From Acanthacorydalis orientalis (lineage: Eukaryota; Arthropoda; Insecta; Megaloptera; Corydalidae), in the NCBI GenBank assembly GCA_034766995.1, contig CM068320.1, forward strand, positions 4,828,501-4,892,500: DNA of 64,000 nucleotides, given 5' to 3'. A program made the translations under genes and the position numbers. Positions 1 through 24,540 of this stretch are shown piece after piece. The notes beneath the pieces were generated by a model that worked only from the letters and a program-made list of their open reading frames with translations, had not been told where the DNA came from and did not search any database. The stretch's first letter is position 1; every line of letters begins with the position of its first letter.

Positions 1-10531
<10,531 letters not shown>

Positions 10532-10750
10532 ATATATGTTAATATTAAAAATAAGTTTGTTATCATCATATGCAATTTGTGCATATATACAGGTGTATTT
10601 ATATGTGTTTATGTGTATGTATGAAATATATATATATTATGTATGAATATATATATATATATATATCTGCATATGTGCTTGTATATATGAATAAAAATTT
10701 ATATACCTGTAATTATTGACTGAAAAGCAAAAAATAAACTTTTTTAGTAA

Positions 10751-10782
<32 letters not shown>

Positions 10783-11544
10783 ATACACCACACAAACATA
10801 TATACTTATAAGATTTTAATGCAGCTATAATTGGATTCAATTGACTAATTGAGATGATTTTGAATGAACATAAAAGTACACCATTTGTTATTTTTATTTC
10901 TATATTGTCACAATAAGATTAAACTGTAATTAAAGAAATGCCATCAAATGTTAACATTTTAATTTTCATTCAGTGACTTGTTGTTAATCTATATTTAATA
11001 TTTATCTATCAAGATGAAAATATACGTATTATTTTAAAAAAATCTGTGATTTTATGTCTAACAATTTACATAGTTAATATGTAAGTTTTACATTTGAATG
11101 AAAAAACTATATGTTATATTTGTGATTAATTCAGTTTCACAAATAAATTAATATCCCAAAACACATTTTTTATAAGTTCTTAAATAAACAGATATTGTAA
11201 TTTGTTATGAGGACCATGTTGATTGTCAGGATCACCTTATTTGATGTTTCATTTCATAGTTGATAAATAATCCTTATGAAGTAGTTGCTACTCGAGAATG
11301 TGAAAAATCTAGATAAAAATGAATGTTGACACTATTTATAGGTCCAGTTGAATAGGGTTTTATATGAACAAAAATAAGCTGAGCATATAGTACCTATTAT
11401 TCTTTTTTACTTTTGTCAGGATACTTTGTGTGTTTCAAATTTCTTATTTTGATATACATTTTTATTCTATTGTTTGTTATTATTATAGTTCTTTTTAGTA
11501 TTATTCTTATTTGTTAGTGTTTGCATGTTTATATATATATATAT

Positions 11545-11616
<72 letters not shown>

Positions 11617-12060
11617 AAAATACTTGACATTGTTATGATTTTTCTGCAACTTTATTTCTAAAATATATTTTCCAGGATGTCTTTATTTTTAGGATGATTT
11701 AGAGATAAATATATTTTCGTTTATTTTTTACTTGAATATCGTTGCTTGTTAGCAACAGGTACATGAACAATACACAACAATAAAATACATCATATGTAAA
11801 ATAACTCAAAAATATAAAAAAAAGTACTTTGATATTTGAAATAACTTGATGAGAACTTATCACATATTCTTAGTTTTTTTTCTTTTTTTTTGCTACATAT
11901 AGATACTGAAGAATAGAATTATTCCAGAATATAAGACTGCATTATATTCCAAGTGTTCACACCTTTATTAATAATAAAATACCAATAACTTTTCTATAAA
12001 TTTCTATTTTAATTTTATACTTGTAACTGTTCTTACTTGTATAAGACTGAATAATTAGTT
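10532..12060. other. Vps15 3' flank: UTR plus AT-rich DNA
   Basis: Contains the Vps15 3' UTR of unknown length, TA/AC simple repeats at about 10630-10670 and 10750-10780, and a long (TA)n array at about 11528-11611. Nothing else recognised. Confidence 0.7.
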
Positions 12061-12074
12061 TTTGGGGAAGTATT

Positions 12075-12276
12075 ATGTGTGTGTTGCATACGAATTGTGT
12101 CTGTGTGTGTGTTGCGCGTGCACGTGTTGCATGTGCAGGTGCGTTGCGCGAGCACGTGCGTTGCGCGTGTACGTGTGTTGCGCGTGCACGTGTGATGTGT
12201 GTGTTTTGTGCATGTGGGTGTGTATATATGAACATATACATATATATATGTGTGTGTGTATATACGTGTGTATATG

Positions 12277-12307
<31 letters not shown>

Positions 12308-12385
12308 ATGTATGTATGTACATATATACACACCCACATGCACAAAACACACGTGCACACACAACACACGTGCACACACAGAAAG
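12075..12385. repeat. GT-rich minisatellite and long palindrome
   Basis: About 17-19-bp tandem units of the type GTGTTGCGCGTGCACGT occur at 12105-12195. They are followed by a stretch (GTGTGTTTTGTGCATGTGGG near 12198-12218) that reappears as its reverse complement (CCCACATGCACAAAACACAC) near 12332-12351, with TG/TA/CA dinucleotide runs in between. Almost every base alternates purine and pyrimidine. No coding potential; long open frames here arise from the repeat. Confidence 0.9.
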
Positions 12386-12410
12386 AAAGAGAGAGAGATT
12401 GTTGGGTAAT

Positions 12411-12964
12411 TTGGGGTTTAAGGGTGAGTTCACAACTAAGGCCATTAGTGCCCGAAAGGGAGAGAGAGAATTATAATATCAGCTTTTTTCATACAAATGA
12501 AGTCCATTCAATTTTTATACTTCAAAAACGTAATCAATGAACGATCCATATACGTGTTAATAAGTTAAACCAAATAAACATACTTCGTGATTTCTTTGAT
12601 TTCTGTTATTTTTATTTTCTTCGGAATAATATTCAGTTGTTATATATACAAATTAAATCACTATTATTTTGCTGTAACTTATGAGTCCTATTTTTCGAGT
12701 GAAATTGTCTAATTTTTCAATTCTCTTTTCCAGTATTTGCGAAAATGACTCATCAGCAACACATAGGCGACCGTCTTTTGTGTTTTATCTTAGTCTATAA
12801 ATTTAATTTCATCAATAAATCCAAAACATACTGGTATTTTACATTCATTTGATCGGCTTATTACATTTTTCACTACTAGAATAATTCAGAGGGCTAGATC
12901 CGTTTCTAAAACCCCGGCTGTGCAAATTCAAGCTGAACTTGTAGTCTTTTTGAAATAATTTTTG
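12411..12964. other. AT-rich spacer
   Basis: Apart from a short (GA)n tract near 12380-12400 and 12455-12470, I see nothing definable. The part next to 12965 may be decayed continuation of the copia fragment. Confidence 0.5.
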
Positions 12965-13385
12965 TGAATAGTTTATATATTGTCCAAACTAATCGACCAA
13001 TAATTTTTCAAATCTAGGAGTAGTGACCAAATCACTACTCCGTTTGACAGAGTGAATACATAGCCAGTTGTAAATTTTCGCGTCGCTAAATTACACGTAT
13101 AATCTGCGTCCGAGAATTCTAACAAATTGGATTCTGTACCGAATTTTTGATATTCAATTCCGACATTCACATTATTGACAAGATACGCAAGAATCCTTTT
13201 CACAGCTTGCCAACGATTCATATTGTGACAATTTACAAACCTGCTTACAAAATTAACGGCATATGCGATATCGGATTGTGACACAATTACTAAAAACATT
13301 AAAGACCTAACCGGTTCACGGTAGGACACATTCTTGATTTTCTCATCGTTTGACTCAATGGGGTAACAACACGGTATGAGTTGTA
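12965..13385 (-). pseudogene. Ty1/copia RT-RNase H fragment
   Basis: On the minus strand one frame reads SYREPVRSLMFL, DIAYAVNFVSRF, WQAVKRILAYL, LLEFSDADYTCNL and TTGYVFTLSNGVVIW. These are the successive signatures of the copia polymerase C-terminus and start of RNase H, including the DAD(Y/W) block. The upstream codons (CYPIESNDEKIKNV) extend it past the first ATG, so the open frame is not a gene start. No LTR or integrase is adjacent. Dead fragment. Confidence 0.85.
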
Positions 13386-13599
13386 AATAGCTGTTAGTTG
13401 TTGTAAATAGCTGTTTAAAAATAAAATGTTTTCAGTGTATTTTTAAAAAGGATAAAATTGGACATTTTGTAGTGGAAAGCTTTTTTATTAAAAAAAGTTG
13501 ATAACTGTGTTGGACAGTATTTTTATTTACAACTGTAAAAAAGTGAAGTACAGAATTTAAATGTGGTAATATAAGGTTGGAATATAAGTCCCCGTAGTG

Positions 13600-14137
13600 G
13601 CTGCACAAAAAGCGCAACGAATTGAAATTATCAATAAAGAGTACGATATTGTTTTAGAGAATCACCAATTAGAGGTGTCTGAAATTGCTAGCTGAGGGCA
13701 TCAAATATAACTGGCCATTTCATATCCTGACAGAAGAAATATATATGAAAAGGCTATCGGAAAGGTGGGTGCTATATTTACTGACAATTGAGAAAAAATG
13801 CATTCGAATGCAAATTTGAATTGAAGTGCGATTTGCTATCCCATCTGCTGTATTCACCTGATTTTGGTTCGTCTGAATTTTATTTATTCCAAAACCTCAA
13901 AGAAAGTCGCTTACCTCAGTGACGATAGATTTTTTTCAAATGATGGGCTGAAAATAGAAGTAAACGTCTATTTTGAGGATTGAGGAATAGAACTTCCGGG
14001 ATAGAATAAAGACACTGAAGCATTACTGGTCAAAGTATGTTGAATTTAAAACGGATTATATTGAAAAATAAAAGTAATTCTAAAAAATAAATATAGTCTT
14101 TTATTATCAGACCACGAACTTTTCAAATTGCCCTCGT
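13600..14137 (+). pseudogene. Mariner remnant, internally deleted
   Basis: Reading three frames gives EIAEA-like HTH remains near 13680, then a C-terminal block with SPDFGSSEFYLFQNLKES, and HFRDRIKTLKHYWSKYVEFKTDYIEK-like sequence split by stops (13855-14070). A mariner-type terminus (TTTTCAAATTGCCCTCGTA) ends it at about 14137. The middle of the transposase (first two catalytic Asp blocks) is missing. The left terminal repeat was not found. Confidence 0.7.
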
Positions 14138-15009
14138 AATAAGTATAATGCATTATTTGGAATAATTCATTTCCATTATTGGATGTCATGATGTTTTAAT
14201 TCCCGAAGCATCATGACAAACAGGTGTCATGACTGCCAAATATAAAGTTGTAACCGATCCAATTTTCAGCTGTTTGTAAAATATAATTGAAATGTGCAGC
14301 ACAGTGTTTTATGAACCTTCAGAATTTTTTTACTAAAACGAGAGACATTTATGTTTATTTCTATTATACGTTTATTTTTCCCTCAAAAGTACAACTATAT
14401 ATTTATAAAATAAACAAATATTGACATCTACTCGCGTCCTTTGAAAAAAATAAAAAAATATCCACGGTAGATACATATGGATACTACTAATATATCCTAG
14501 ACTAGGAGAATTATTTGTGTTATTATTTCTATTTCATTGATATATTAATATTTTAATACTATTAGTTGAGTGTTTATACCTAGTCGCTGTACTGTTTTAT
14601 TTTTCTGCAAGTGTATGTTTTGTACATAATAGCCACAGATATTTTATGACACTGATGTATAGAGATGGCAAAAAGTATTACAAGTGTATTAAAAAGGAAA
14701 TGTAATATAATGAATATAAAAATTAAAATAAAACAAATGTTCCATTTTACAAAACGAATAATATATATATATTCAAAAAATAATGAGAAAAAAGGAACTT
14801 AAATATGTTAAATATACAAAAAATAAAGAATAAAAAAGATCTAAATCGCAATTTTTTACTTAAAAAAAAGTATTCCGACATTTACAAATAAATAACATTA
14901 CGTGAATGAAGTTAATAGCAAAAGTTTCCTAATTTTTTAGAAAACGACGACAATTCCCTAATTTAATTAAAAGTAAATATGTGTGAGTAATAGAGTTTTT
15001 CATGAGAGT
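14138..15009. other. AT-rich spacer
   Basis: No gene or repeat recognised. Confidence 0.5.
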
Positions 15010-15650
15010 TTATTCAAGATGGCGAAAAAGAACAGGGAAATTAATTTATTTGAGAGAAATACTATAATAAAATTGAATTAAGAAAATTAATCTTATTCGG
15101 AAATTTCGAAGATTGTTGGTAGAAGCCCTTAAAAAGTTTTTGACATAAGACAATTAAACGAAAGAATCAGGTAGAAAATTAAATTAGAAATGGAAAATTA
15201 TCTAAACTCAGGAGAATAACAAGCGGAAAATAGAATTATAAAAAAATGTTACCAATTCAAGAAATATAAGTGAGACGAATTGGTACTACTGTCAGCTAAC
15301 ATACGATTGTAGGCTGTAGAAAATTCAGGACACTATGCAAGAGTGCTTAGTAACCTGATATGTTTATAAGTAAGGTGAGTCAGAAAAAGAGATCAGTTTT
15401 CACAAAGGCGTTTAAAACAAAAAATATAAGTTTTTGTAATACAATATTATTTTCTGGTGAAAGTAAAATTAATATTTGTAAATTAGATGGACTTTTCTTG
15501 CTATGTAGGAAACCAAATACTGAATTTAATCAGAAAAATATTCAATGAAGCATGATGTGGTAACATAATGGTCTGGGGATTCATGACGGGCAATGGTGTA
15601 TGAGAACTCGAGTTTATGTCAATCAATGGTGAGTAAACTGCGTCTCCCAA
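15010..15650 (+). pseudogene. Tc1-like transposase relic
   Basis: Decayed reading of a Tc1-family transposase. It shows an N-terminal SKIVGRSP-like HTH block near 15105, then KKRSVFTKAFKTK at about 15385 and FCNTILFSGESKINI (the first catalytic block, normally FSDES, here D to G). WRKPNTEFNQKN and a block matching GGSVMVWG...NGVG follow near 15560-15610. Numerous stops. The second and third catalytic blocks are absent. No terminal inverted repeats were located. Confidence 0.75.
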
Positions 15651-16039
15651 AGCTACTCTGTGCAACTCCAGAGACAATATTGGGTTTTATTGCCATTTTT
15701 CCTAAAGTTTTATATTAATAATCTACAGTAGTATAGTATATACAAATATTAGTATACGAGTATTTTATAAATAAGCGGATAATTCACATTATCTTTTCAA
15801 ACATTCATATGCATTATGTGTCCAATTGCTGTGTATTTAAGCAATATACATTATTTATTTTGAAACAAATGCTAGTAGGGCTATCTTAAACTCGCTGAAC
15901 ATAATCAAAACATATTTTAAATAAGTAAGGATGATGTAACTGGACTTGCGTTATCATTCTTCATGCAGTAAACGCAAGTTACTTGTGTGTTTCTTGTGGA
16001 TGTAGCGGGACATAACTAGTGTAGTGCAGTGTAGATAAA
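15651..16039. other. Spacer between Tc1 and hAT relics
   Basis: No recognisable feature; it may include the undetected 5' part of the hAT element. Confidence 0.4.
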
Positions 16040-17745
16040 TACTTTTCTGATTAATAAATACTTAAAATTGATTTTAGTGACAGTTATAAAACCATCGTTT
16101 AAAACGATTGAGCAACAGAAGAGTATAAAATGGAAATACGAACAAGAAAAGAGAGTGTTTAACCAACAATGGGAGAACGATTTTGTATTTACTGTTAAGG
16201 CTAAAAAGACTATGTGCCTCATCTGTCATACAACTATCAGTCACTTTAAAGCCAGTAATTTAAAGCGTTACCATGAATGTAATCATAAAAAAATTGCATC
16301 TGAATTTCCTCCTGAATCAGATATATCTCAAGATATATCTCAGCTAGCTATACCTGCTAAGCTTAAAGGAAACCACAAAAGGTGTTGACACAAAAAATGT
16401 ACTTAACAAAGCTTTATTAAATGCGCAACTACCAATGCATAAACTTGATAGCATTATAACAGACGGGGCATCAGCTGTAGTAGGTCAAAATACTGGCCTA
16501 GTAGGGCAATTGACATGATATCAACTATCCTGAATGTATCTTTATTCATTGGATTCAGGTGGATGATATCCACCTTGATCGTTTAGTAAGCAAACAATTC
16601 AAGTTAAACAATGTTATAAATTGTGTTTTAAAAATTGTGAATTTCATTCGTACAAGTGCAAAAACACACCTTGAATTTATAAACTCTATTGAGGAGCTGA
16701 AGCTTAAACAAAAGTCAAGTGATCTTTCATTTTACTGTATTGTAAGATGGACATCAACTGCCAATCTTTTGAATAAGTTTGTTGCTCTTTTTGAACCAAT
16801 TATTGGGTTCACGAAAGAAAAGAAAAAGAAATACCCACAACTAGAAGGTCATGAATAGGTGCAGGATCTGATGTTGTTTACAGATGTAATGCACCATCTC
16901 CAATATTTAAATCTGGCACTTCAAGGAAGGAACAAAGTTATTACAGAACTTTCCCAATCAGTTTTCATAATAAAGTATAGCTTTTTCATAGAGATCGGGC
17001 AACAAAGAAATTTTACCACTTTGCCGATCATAAATTATGAATGATTGCTTTTCATGATGATGAAATTGAATATAGTGAATTGAAACAATACGAAGGAAAC
17101 TAAGAAATATTTTATAATGGTTTTGAGAATAGGTTTGAGAAACTAAAAAAGTTAAGGCCATGTTTTGAATTTCTTGTGAATCCTTTTGTGATTGATACCA
17201 TCAACGATAAATATCCAGTTGTTGCACCTTTTACCGCGGATGTTGCTTCAGTGGAGACCGAGCTTATTGAGTTTCAGGAAGATGTGGGTGTGAAGCTAGC
17301 ACATAATAGCTCATTTCTAACTAACTTTTAAAAACAAATCTCAAAAACAAATTATCTCAATCTTCATAAAACTGGATTCCGACTACTCTCTGTTTTTGGG
17401 ACAACTTACTGCTGTGAATCTCTCTTCTCTTTAATGAAATTTGTCAAGTCAAAACATTGTGCTATTCTCACCAACAGTTAGCTCACTTAACTTCTTAGAA
17501 CAGCTTTGACATGTTACCAGCCAGACTTTAAACTACTAACTGCAAAAATGAAGACTCAGTGAAAGTCTTTAACGAGTAGAGATTGAATATATTCTTCTTT
17601 GGTGAGTAGGACTACTATATGTTATATTTTTTATTATTTATAGACATAATTTTAAAATAATATTTTCTGTGGCTCTTGAACCTTTAAAAAATGTATGAAA
17701 TGTATTATATGTGGCTCTTATTATCGAAGAAGTTGCCCATCTCTG
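16040..17745 (+). pseudogene. hAT transposase relic (ZBED/GTF2IRD2-like)
   Basis: The N-terminal part (16068-16388) has a BED-like zinc finger, CLIC at its start and a YHECNHKK His pair, within FKASNLKRYHE. After a gap, ITDGASAVVGQNTGLVG (about 16455) matches the catalytic-core TDGAPAM-xG block. HxDRLVSKQFKLNNVINCVLKIVNFIR-type sequence and FYCIVRWTS follow. Near 17395-17480, FGTTYCCESLFSLMKFVKSK is the hATC dimerisation motif. Stops, frameshifts and a missing central portion make it non-functional. The right end AGTTGCCCATCTCTG (to 17745) looks like a hAT terminus; the left end was not found. Confidence 0.85.
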
Positions 17746-18011
17746 ATTTAGACTACCATGGATAAGTGACGTATTAAGATAAATTGCAGGTGGTCTGTTC
17801 ATAAGAATTTGACCTTAGTATTTTTTTAAATTCAATAAATAAACATGGTATACATGCATATAATATAATTCAATAAAATTAACACAGTTGACAGAAACAT
17901 CATAACAGTCACGTATTTTAGAAAGTAAATTACTGCAACAGTAATAGAAAATAATCAGAAACAAAAAACCGTTAGAGATGTGTCAGAGAAAAACATTTAA
18001 ATATAAGAAGT

Positions 18012-18088
<77 letters not shown>

Positions 18089-18110
18089 ACATTCAATTGT
18101 AAAAGGTTAG
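17746..18110. other. AT-rich spacer with (TA)n array
   Basis: Holds a 70-bp (TA)n array at 18017-18086; nothing else seen. Confidence 0.6.
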
Positions 18111-18330
18111 GTTCTTAGGTAAATTAGCGTTTTGAGGATGATGGCGTTGCTTCCGAAATGCGTATAACCGATAATCGAAAATAATTAATAATAATTTATT
18201 GAATACTTTTAATCGAATGATTCGATGATCTTTGTGAATGAAAAAAGGACTCTATTTATGAAAGTGAATTTAGCCTCAGTGTCAGAACTGTTCTTGTGAG
18301 AAAAAACTATATCTTGTTGGATAAACTAAA
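18111..18330. repeat. Diverged copy of a local repeat
   Basis: Shares the order GAGGATGATG, GAAATG-GTATAA, then TTATTGAA and TTTATGA with the copies at 19281 and 19828, at clearly lower identity. Confidence 0.5.
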
Positions 18331-18650
18331 AATTGAATAATGTTTATCGTAATTTGAAAATAATGCAACCAACAAAAATTATTATAATTTTTAACTGTTA
18401 ATCCGAAATGCGGAGTTTTAAACTGAGATTTTGTAATTATGTGTTATGTATAATATACTCTAATTTCTAATTAATTTTATTCTTTCATTTTAAATGATCT
18501 TTGTTTGTATCCGTGCAAAAAACAATAATTTATTTTGCTTAATTAAAAATTATTAATAAGAAAATGAATAAACTTTTTGAGTGATGAAATTAAATTTCTT
18601 ATTTTTGAGAGTAGAAGAGAATAGAGAATACTAAAAGAAGAATTAAATGT

Positions 18651-18711
<61 letters not shown>

Positions 18712-19235
18712 TTAATAATATTTCAAAAATAAAACATAAAAGTGATGCAATAATGGTGGGAGATCATATGTCGAAGAATAGGACAGGTAATAACAAATCA
18801 TCGATAGAATCATTACATGCGTTATTTATTTTAGTATCTTAATTTACAAGAAAGCACAAAGATATTGGGTTTGGAGAATTATTTCTTTTTTTCGAGAGCA
18901 TCGATGTATTGTACAAAACATGTAATTAAAATTGACAGAATTGATTTTAGATAGCCTATTTCAGATTTTCACAAATTAATTTCTACTCCACAAACCACAA
19001 AAACTTTTTCAGATCAAAAATGTTTAACAATTTAATATTTTCGGCGAAAAAAATCGTTTCTGTTTATTGCTTTCAATTCATAAAACATTTACAAAAATAG
19101 TTAAAGTTGAAAATGTAAATCGGTTAGTTTTGCAAGAAATCATGTACTAATTATCAAAATGTTTGGGAAATGGAATAAAATAACATCATTAATAACTAAT
19201 ATAAAAGTCGGTGTTACGAAGATTTTAAGTTGTAA

Positions 19236-19280
<45 letters not shown>
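18331..19280. other. AT-rich spacer with (TA)n arrays
   Basis: (TA)n arrays at about 18655-18709 and 19240-19280. No gene or element recognised. Confidence 0.6.
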
Positions 19281-19283
<3 letters not shown>

Positions 19284-19764
19284 TAAAAAATATTAACGTA
19301 TTTTTTTTATTATTTCATTGATTGATATTGAATTACATTTTTAATGTTTTCTGTAAAGTGTACGAAATCTTTTATGCTTACTGATTTAACGTATTTAATG
19401 TATGAATAAATTAAGACTGATTTCCAGTGTTTAAATACTTATAATAACTTTCATAAATTAATTGTTCATTCACTCTAAAAACTACAAAAAAATACTGATT
19501 AAAAATGTCTAGTTATTGTATTTGAGGATGATGTATCGCTATCGAAATGTGTATAAGCAACAATTAAAAAGCATTGATGATCAATTATTGAACTTTCCTA
19601 ATTAGAAAAAAATTCTGTCTTTTATGAGCTTGAAGGTAAATTTAGCCACAATGCCAAGTTCTTATTGTGCTTCTAATAAATTTTCTTATTGTTTAAAATT
19701 TTTTTGAATATGTATTTTTCAGTCTCATAATGATTGTTACATGTTTTTTTCTCTTTCGAGAAAC

Positions 19765-19827
<63 letters not shown>
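19281..19827. repeat. Tandem duplication, copy 1 (547-bp period)
   Basis: Begins GATTAAAAAATATTAACGTA and contains GAGGATGATGTATCGCTATC (from 19523). Ends in a (TA)n run. The next 518 bp repeats it at about 90 percent or better by eye. No protein is encoded. Confidence 0.85.
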
Positions 19828-20345
19828 GATTAAAAAATATTAACATATTTTTTTTATTATTACATTGATTAATATTGAATTACATTTTTTAATGTTTTCT
19901 GTAAAGTGTACGAAATCTTTTATGCTTACTGATTTAACGTACTTAATGTATGAATAAATTATGACTGATTTCCAGTGTTTAAATACTTATAATGACTTAC
20001 GTAAATTAATTGTTCATTCACTCTAAACTACAAAAAAATACCGATTAGAAATGTCTAGTTACTGTATTTGAGGATGATGTATCGCTATCGAAATGTGTAT
20101 AAGCAACAATCAAAAAGGATCGATGATCGATTATTGAACTTTCCTAATCAGAAAAATTTTCTGTCGTTTATGAGCTTGGAGGTAAATTTAGTCACAATGC
20201 CAAGTTCTTATTGTGTTTGTAATAAATTTTCTTATTGTTTAAAAATGTTGTATACAAAATATATTTTTAGGTAAAATCACTTTTGAATATGTATTTTTCA
20301 GTCTCATAATGATTGTTACATGTTTTTTCTCATCCGAGAAACTAT
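19828..20345. repeat. Tandem duplication, copy 2
   Basis: Same sequence as copy 1 with an added stretch near 20245-20280 and few substitutions. It runs into the longer (TA)n array at 20382-20477. Confidence 0.85.
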
Positions 20346-20374
20346 ATATATATATAGAGTCTCGAAAGAGAAAA

Positions 20375-21756
<1,382 letters not shown>

Positions 21757-21821
<65 letters not shown>
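21757..21821. repeat. (TA)n microsatellite between hAT and RTE
   Basis: Pure TA run of about 65 bp; it abuts the 5' side of the truncated LINE. Confidence 0.95.
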
Positions 21822-21822
<1 letters not shown>

Positions 21823-21829
21823 AATATGA

Positions 21830-23291
21830 AAAATTGAAGAGTAGCCGAAAATGATGGGTTAATAGCAGAAATCTTCAAGTTAGTAGGAGAAAAAACAGAA
21901 AAAGTTCTCGCTGATATATTCACTGCTTGTATACAAAAAAGAACTATCTCAGATAAATGGAACGAGGCCACCGTAATTCTTCTACACAAGAAAGGAGATA
22001 AAGAGGATTTGAAAAATTATCGGCCGATTAGTTTATTACCTATGACATACTCGTATAAGTTCTTTACAAAAATAATTTCGATACGTCTACAAATGCAACT
22101 CGATTTCGTCCAACCAAGAGAACAAGCAGGATTTAGAACCGGATTTAGTACAATGGATCATATTCAAGTAGTGAGAGAAGTAATAAGCCGGTCAAAGGAA
22201 TAACAAATACCGTATGTCTTGGATTTATAGACTACGAGAAGGCTTTCGACTCCATCACCACCTTGTCGGTAATATCTGCATTGAAGAACCAAGGCATAGG
22301 GGGCACATATATCGAGCTGCTAGATAACATATATAAAAAAGCAACGATGTCGGTGAAGCTACATGAAGAAACAAGAAAGATAAAAATCGAGAAAGGTGTA
22401 AGACAGAAATATGCAATTTCTCCGAAATTGTTTACTGTTGCCTTGGAAGAAGTATTTAAATCGCTCGACTGGGAAGACAAAGGAATCGAAATAAATAGCG
22501 AAAGATTAAGCCATCTCCGGTTTGCCGATGATATAGTTATTTTCGCAAATACTCCGGAAGAGTTGCAAAAGAGGATAGAAGAACTAAACGATCCCAGTCA
22601 AAAAATCGGCCTCAACATGAATCATACAAAGACAAAAGTACTGTTCAATGCGTTTGTCTGTCCGAAGAAAATTGAAATAAAAGGAACGGAAATAGAAGTC
22701 ACGAAATATGTCTATCTAGGCCAGATTATCAACAGAGATGGATCATTCACTGAAGAAGTAAATAGGAGAATAAAAATGGGATGGAGCTCTTTTGGACGAA
22801 ACGCCTCGATATTTAAATCAATAATCCCACTCTGTTTAAAGAAAAAAGTATTTGATCAGTGTATACTACCAGTCCTTACCTACGGCAGCGAAACATGGGT
22901 GCTTAACGCCAAAATAGTTTAAAGACTCCAAACAACACAACGAAGTATGGAAAGATGCATGTTGGGAATAACAAGAAGAGATAGAAAGAGAATAGAGTGG
23001 ATACGAAAACAAACAGGAGTTACAGATATAATAAGAAGAGTAAAGAGTCTGAAATGGAAATGGGCGGGACATGTCGCAAGAAGAAAAGACAACAGATGGA
23101 CAAGAGAAACTATTGACTGGAACCAATGAATATGAAAAGACCCAGAAAGAGACCAATGAACAGATGGGATAAGGATATTAAACATTTTTTTGGAAATCTG
23201 TGGAAAAGAGGCACTGAATCGAACAAAATATAAAATCATGGAAGAGGCCTCCATCCAGCAGTGGATTAACAGAGGCTGAAGATGATGAAGA

Positions 23292-23292
<1 letters not shown>
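21830..23292 (+). pseudogene. RTE-type LINE reverse transcriptase, 5' truncated
   Basis: Non-LTR retrotransposon polymerase. Visible in order: HKKGDKEDLKNYRPISLLP (21990), QAGFRTGFSTMDHI, then after one stop and a frameshift near 22215 FIDYEKAFDS. VRQKYAISPKLF follows (normally GDxISP). RFADDIVIFA (about 22518) is the FADD catalytic box. The tail includes LTYGSETW, WIRKQTGVTDIIRR and KWKWAGHVARR. A TAA near 22919 and a late frameshift also break it. The 3' tail is a GATGAAGATGAT-type short repeat, a known RTE feature. The endonuclease and N-terminus are missing, consistent with 5' truncation during insertion. Confidence 0.88.
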
Positions 23293-23348
<56 letters not shown>

Positions 23349-23811
23349 ATGAGACTATATTTAGAATAATGTCCTTTTTAATATCTTGATCTATTCTCTT
23401 GTAAAAAATATTTTTGCAAAGAAATAGTGTAGTTCGGTTTTTTGAATTTTTTATTTAATTTGAATTGTACGTAAGCTTAAAAATCTGAAAAGTATGCGTT
23501 GCGAAAGTACTTAGTTATCAGTACAAGAGATGTGTCTATGTGTAAGTATATTTATTCGAATTGAATCAAATTGAAAAGCAAGACCGACTAACAACAAACT
23601 AGACTACTTTGTGTGTTTATGTTGTGTGTGTGAATGTGTAGAACATCATTCAGACATGTGGAACAGTTCAACAACTTTATATGGGTAAGTGGGCGTTGAG
23701 ACGAAGAAGTGATACAAAGTTTCATCTCGGATATAGAAGAGGCGCAGACAGTATTCTCTATTCGCTGTGTATGTGGTCGACTACGTGCAAGCCCTGTTGT
23801 AATATATACAC

Positions 23812-23895
<84 letters not shown>

Positions 23896-24295
23896 CATTT
23901 CGATGAAAGCTAAAGTTGGATGTGAATGTAATCAGTCTTATGAACAATTTTCATTTAAAATGAGGAGATTTTTCTGATGTAATTGACATGTACAACATTT
24001 GTAAAATATTTTTAAATATTTAATTCTACATATTATACAATTTATAGTTTAATCTATGAAAATCAATAAATTATTAATAATTTTCGGAAAATATAATATT
24101 CTGCAACATTTTTTGATGTTTATTTTCTTGAGATATTTTTTGTTTATATAATGATTGGTTTTGACGTGACTATTTAAAAATAAACAATTCAAATAAATCC
24201 ATTAAAAATACCAAGGACAAATATAGACAAATTGAGAGAAATTTATATATTAATTTATTTATACATTATATATATATATATATATACATATATAC

Positions 24296-24362
<67 letters not shown>

Positions 24363-24540
24363 GATATATATATTTATCTATATATATATATATATACATA
24401 TATATTATAAAGTATAAAATATAATTCAATGCCTTTAAACTGAACCACTTATAACTTTTTAAATTACAATATTTTGTCGTCGTTTTAAGAGTTTGAAGTG
24501 TCAACCTTAATATTTAAAAACAATATATATCTTGGTCAAG
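23293..24540. other. AT-rich spacer with several (TA)n arrays
   Basis: (TA)n at about 23295-23346, 23814-23888 and 24266-24404. The rest shows no recognised gene. Confidence 0.6.

Noticed and set aside
11957..12540. Several overlapping open frames of 96-162 codons on both strands
   Set aside because: They come from the GT/CA-rich minisatellite and palindrome; composition is Cys/Val/Thr/His repeats.
17731..17745. 8-bp target duplication for the hAT relic at 16040-17745
   Set aside because: The right end looks like a hAT terminus, but no matching left terminus or duplicate of the following 8 bp was found.
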